Origin: Terrimesophilobacter sp038243605
Lineage (GTDB): Bacteria; Actinomycetota; Actinomycetes; Actinomycetales; Microbacteriaceae
Direction of reading: 5' to 3'
DNA: 64,000 nucleotides
Assembly: GCA_038243605.1 (NCBI GenBank)
Contig: JBBSQX010000016.1
Location: 22,444 to 86,443, forward strand
The position numbers were made by a program, and so were the translations under genes. Under the pieces are notes generated by a model. The model made no database searches, had not been told where the DNA came from, and saw only the letters and a program-made list of their open reading frames with translations. Positions 61,401 through 64,000 of this stretch are shown here, one piece after another (the stretch's first letter is position 1; the number at the start of each line of letters is the position of its first letter).

Positions 61401-62009
61401 ATGTCCTCCTCCCGCACAGGCCTCCGGCAGTTATGGGTTGCCATTCGCGCCATGATCGTTCTCACGGTCGCGCTCGGCATCGCCTACCCGATAGCAATGA
61501 CCGGCATCGGCCAACTTGTGCTCCCCGTGCAAGCAAACGGCAGCATCCTCACCGTCGATGGCAAGCCAGTTGGTTCTGCCCTCATTGGGCAGTCATTCAC
61601 AGATGCTGACGGTGAACCACTGGCCACGTACTTTCAGCCTCGGCCCTCCGCTGCTGGTGACGGTTACGATGCCGGCGCATCCAGCGGATCGAACTGGGGC
61701 CCAGAAAACCCCGACTTCATCGCCGCGATCAAAGAACGTAAGTCTCAGATCGCCACGTTCAACGGAGTTGCCGAGTCAGAAATCCCGGCAGACGCGCTCA
61801 CAGCCTCAAGCTCTGGCCTTGACCCGCACATTAGCCCTGAGTACGCACTGATTCAGGTTTCTCGCGTCGCTACAGCGCGAAATATTCCCGAACACGAAGT
61901 GATGGAACTCGTGCAGAGTATGATCCAGAACAGGGATCTGGGCTACATGGGAGAACCGATCGTTAACGTTCTTCAGCTCAACATCGCCCTCGACGCACTC
62001 GGAGGTTAG
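61401..62009 (+). CDS. kdpC: K+-transporting ATPase subunit C
   Basis: 202 aa. One N-terminal membrane helix (WVAIRAMIVLTVALGIAYPIAMTGIGQ) and a soluble domain with YFQPRPSAAGDGYDAGASSGSNWGPENP and SGLDPHISPEYALIQVSRVA, the family hallmarks. It is thought to be a periplasmic-side cofactor of KdpFABC. Confidence 0.96.
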   Translation: MSSSRTGLRQLWVAIRAMIVLTVALGIAYPIAMTGIGQLVLPVQANGSILTVDGKPVGSALIGQSFTDADGEPLATYFQPRPSAAGDGYDAGASSGSNWGPENPDFIAAIKERKSQIATFNGVAESEIPADALTASSSGLDPHISPEYALIQVSRVATARNIPEHEVMELVQSMIQNRDLGYMGEPIVNVLQLNIALDALGG

Positions 62010-62014
62010 TAGCA

Positions 62015-64000
62015 ATGCAACGGGGGCGACTTCGGGTGCTCCTTGGAGCCGCCCCCGGTGTGGGCAAAACCTACACCATGCTCGAAGAGGGCAAACGCCT
62101 TAGTAACGAGGGCAAAGACGTGGTGGTGGCGATCGTCGAGACACACGGCCGCGCTGCCACCGCCGCAATGCTGCAAGGGCTCGAACTCGTTCCCCGCATG
62201 CTGGTCTCTCACCGCGGAGTTGAGCTCAGTGAGATGGATCTTGCCGCCGTCATAGGGCGGCACCCTGACATCGCTTTGGTCGATGAGCTTGCCCACACGA
62301 ACGCCCCCGGCGCCGTTCACGAGAAGCGCTGGCAAGACGTGGAGGCTCTGCTCGATGCCGGGATCGATGTGATGTCGACCGTCAACATCCAGCACATCGA
62401 GTCTCTGAACGATGTGGTGCAGAAGATCACTGGCGCGCCACAGCGCGAATCGATTCCGGATGCTGTGCTGCGCTCAGCAGACCAGATCGAGGTTATCGAC
62501 CTGGCCCCGCAGGCCCTTCGCGATCGCCTTGCCGGCGGGCGGGTGTACCCGGCGGAGCGCATCGACGCCGCTCTCTCTAACTACTTTCGGCTCGGTAACC
62601 TGACCGCGCTTCGTGAGCTTGCGCTTCTCTGGTTGGCGGACGAGGTCGACAGCGCGCTCAAGAACTACCGTGCGGAGAAGGGCATTGACAGCAAGTGGGA
62701 GGCACGCGAGCGCGTTGTAGTCGCGCTTACCGGTGGCCAAGAAGGCGACACTCTTCTTCGAAGGGGCGCCCGGATCGCGGCACGTTCGGCAGGCGGCGAA
62801 CTCCTCGCGGTACACGTTACGTCTCAAGATGGCCTACGAGGTTCCCACCCTGAAGCGCTCGCTCGACAACGCGCGCTGGTGGAGAAACTGGGGGGCACAC
62901 ACCACGAGATTATCGGCGACGATATTCCGCACGCCCTGGTTGAGTTCGCAAAAAGTGTCAACGCCACTCAGCTTGTGATCGGCGTCAGCCGTAGAAGCCG
63001 GTTGCAGGCTGCCCTCAGCGGCCCGGGCATCGGCGCGACGGTCATCCGCGAATCAGGCGATATTGACGTGCACATCGTCACCCATTCCGCAGCGGCTGGG
63101 CGCATCTCGCTTCCCCGCCTGACCGGTTCGCTCACCATGAAGCGACGGATCGTCGGCCTTTTTTTCGCCATCGTTGGCGGCCCACTTCTCACGTGGTTAT
63201 TGGTGGCCCTTCGAAGTTCAGACTCTCTCATTAGCGACGTGCTCGCCTACCAGTTTCTGGTGGTGGTTGTGGCGCTCATTGGTGGCATCTGGCCCGCACT
63301 TTTTGCCGCCGTGCTCTCGGGCGTCACTCTTGACTACTTCTTCGTTGATCCTCTCTACACAATCACCGTCGACAAACCGCTACACATGCTGGCGCTCGTT
63401 CTGTACGTGCTCAACGCACTTCTTGTCAGCTACGTCGTAGACCAGGCTGCGCGGCGCTTTCGGTTTGCCCAGAGGGCTTCCGCGGAGTCGGAACTTCTTC
63501 TCTCTATCGCCGGCAACGTGTTGCGTGGGGAGAGCGCCCTCGATGCTTTTGTCAGCCGCACGAGAGAGGCATTCAATCTCGACTGTGTGCGGCTCGTTGT
63601 CGGTGACACCGTCATTAGTTCTGCAGGCGAAGCTGGTGACGACGCTCACCACACCGACATCTCTGCTGGTTCCCGCGCCATCCTTGAACTTTTCGGACGA
63701 GATCTGGCTGCCTCCGAACGCCGCCTCGTCGTCGTCATTGCCGCTCAAATCGACGCGGTCATGGAACACTCTGCGCTCTCCGAGACAGCGAGCGAGGTTG
63801 GCTCCCTCACCGAAAGTGACAAGGTGAGAAGTGCTCTGCTTTCCGCGGTCGGGCACGACCTCCGCCGGCCGCTCGCCGCCGCCACTGCTGCCGTTACCGG
63901 TCTGCGCGCGACAGACATCACTATTTCAGAACCTGATCGTCAAGAATTACTTGAGACGGCGGATGAGAGCCTGGCAACTCTCGCAACACTTGTGACGAAC
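62015..64000 (+). CDS. kdpD: Osmosensitive K+ sensor kinase KdpD, 3'-truncated by window end
   Basis: 662 codons are visible from the ATG at 62015, five bases after kdpC, with GGAGG upstream. The KdpD N-terminal domain has the P-loop LLGAAPGVGKTYTM and DELAHTNAPG. A Usp-like domain (VVVALTGGQEGDTLLRRGARIA...) follows, then four membrane helices (about 380-480), a GAF-like part and the H-box SAVGHDLRRPLAAATAAV near the edge. The catalytic ATPase domain and presumably kdpE lie beyond the window. It phosphorylates KdpE to induce kdpFABC. Confidence 0.95.
   Translation, partial: MQRGRLRVLLGAAPGVGKTYTMLEEGKRLSNEGKDVVVAIVETHGRAATAAMLQGLELVPRMLVSHRGVELSEMDLAAVIGRHPDIALVDELAHTNAPGAVHEKRWQDVEALLDAGIDVMSTVNIQHIESLNDVVQKITGAPQRESIPDAVLRSADQIEVIDLAPQALRDRLAGGRVYPAERIDAALSNYFRLGNLTALRELALLWLADEVDSALKNYRAEKGIDSKWEARERVVVALTGGQEGDTLLRRGARIAARSAGGELLAVHVTSQDGLRGSHPEALARQRALVEKLGGTHHEIIGDDIPHALVEFAKSVNATQLVIGVSRRSRLQAALSGPGIGATVIRESGDIDVHIVTHSAAAGRISLPRLTGSLTMKRRIVGLFFAIVGGPLLTWLLVALRSSDSLISDVLAYQFLVVVVALIGGIWPALFAAVLSGVTLDYFFVDPLYTITVDKPLHMLALVLYVLNALLVSYVVDQAARRFRFAQRASAESELLLSIAGNVLRGESALDAFVSRTREAFNLDCVRLVVGDTVISSAGEAGDDAHHTDISAGSRAILELFGRDLAASERRLVVVIAAQIDAVMEHSALSETASEVGSLTESDKVRSALLSAVGHDLRRPLAAATAAVTGLRATDITISEPDRQELLETADESLATLATLVTN

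Noticed and set aside
1..64000. tRNA, rRNA or CRISPR arrays
   Set aside because: Intergenic gaps were read on both strands; no cloverleaf with a CCA-adjacent TTCGA-type T-loop, no rRNA sequence and no regularly spaced repeats were seen.

Overview
The window reads as chromosomal DNA of a high-GC actinobacterium, most likely Microbacteriaceae. Pointers are the two DUF7882/DUF7218-type small proteins, a stand-alone actinobacterial PutA, mycobacterial-style LigD (polymerase-phosphoesterase-ligase) with Ku, a CmtR-type metal sensor, many 4-bp ATGA/GTGA stop/start overlaps, and repeated -10 boxes lying 6-8 nt from start codons (leaderless transcripts). No rRNA, tRNA, CRISPR array or prophage was seen.

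Layout. 1-7.0 kb: end of a VOC-fold protein, a frameshifted GNAT gene, a divergent MocR/PdxR regulator-EamA exporter pair, then a minus-strand acyl ligase-ketosynthase-acyl-CoA dehydrogenase mini-cluster. 7.2-8.5 kb: DUF488 and flavodoxin-like genes. 8.5-14.8 kb: an oligopeptide-type ABC importer operon (binding protein, two permeases, fused double ATPase) whose last gene is nadC; its promoter carries a perfect dyad between -35 and -10. 14.9-17.2 kb: a second divergent EamA-MocR pair. 17.2-23.1 kb: a lipoprotein, putA with an upstream TetR gene and dyad operator, and a threonine dehydratase-like gene. 23.2-31.9 kb: treX-treY-treZ-GH13 trehalose operon, preceded by an unknown gene. 32.2-38.6 kb: light and second-messenger genes (bacteriophytochrome-diguanylate cyclase, EAL phosphodiesterase, Ser/Thr kinase), one IS element with doubled ends, and a GlsB stress membrane protein. 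38.8-43.8 kb: an orphan cyanophycin synthetase, an SRPBCC protein and maltokinase. 43.9-49.8 kb: an internally deleted NTF2-like pseudogene, cmtR-CDF metal efflux, a ligase relic, an SDR, a UvrA-like ATPase and small stress proteins. 49.9-56.2 kb: ligD/ku, an aldo-keto reductase and hipBA. 56.3-64 kb: DUF389 protein and the kdp potassium uptake operon (a 27-residue ORF, kdpF, A, B, C and the start of kdpD, cut by the window edge).

Common themes are osmotic and stress physiology (trehalose, potassium, proline, GlsB), reserve polymers (glycogen to trehalose, cyanophycin), DNA end joining, and metal or drug defence. Nothing here is a proven new system. The points most worth following are the transporter-nadC operon, the ligase-ketosynthase-dehydrogenase cluster, the phytochrome/c-di-GMP neighbourhood, the orphan cphA, the paired MocR-EamA modules and the tiny ORF ahead of kdpF.
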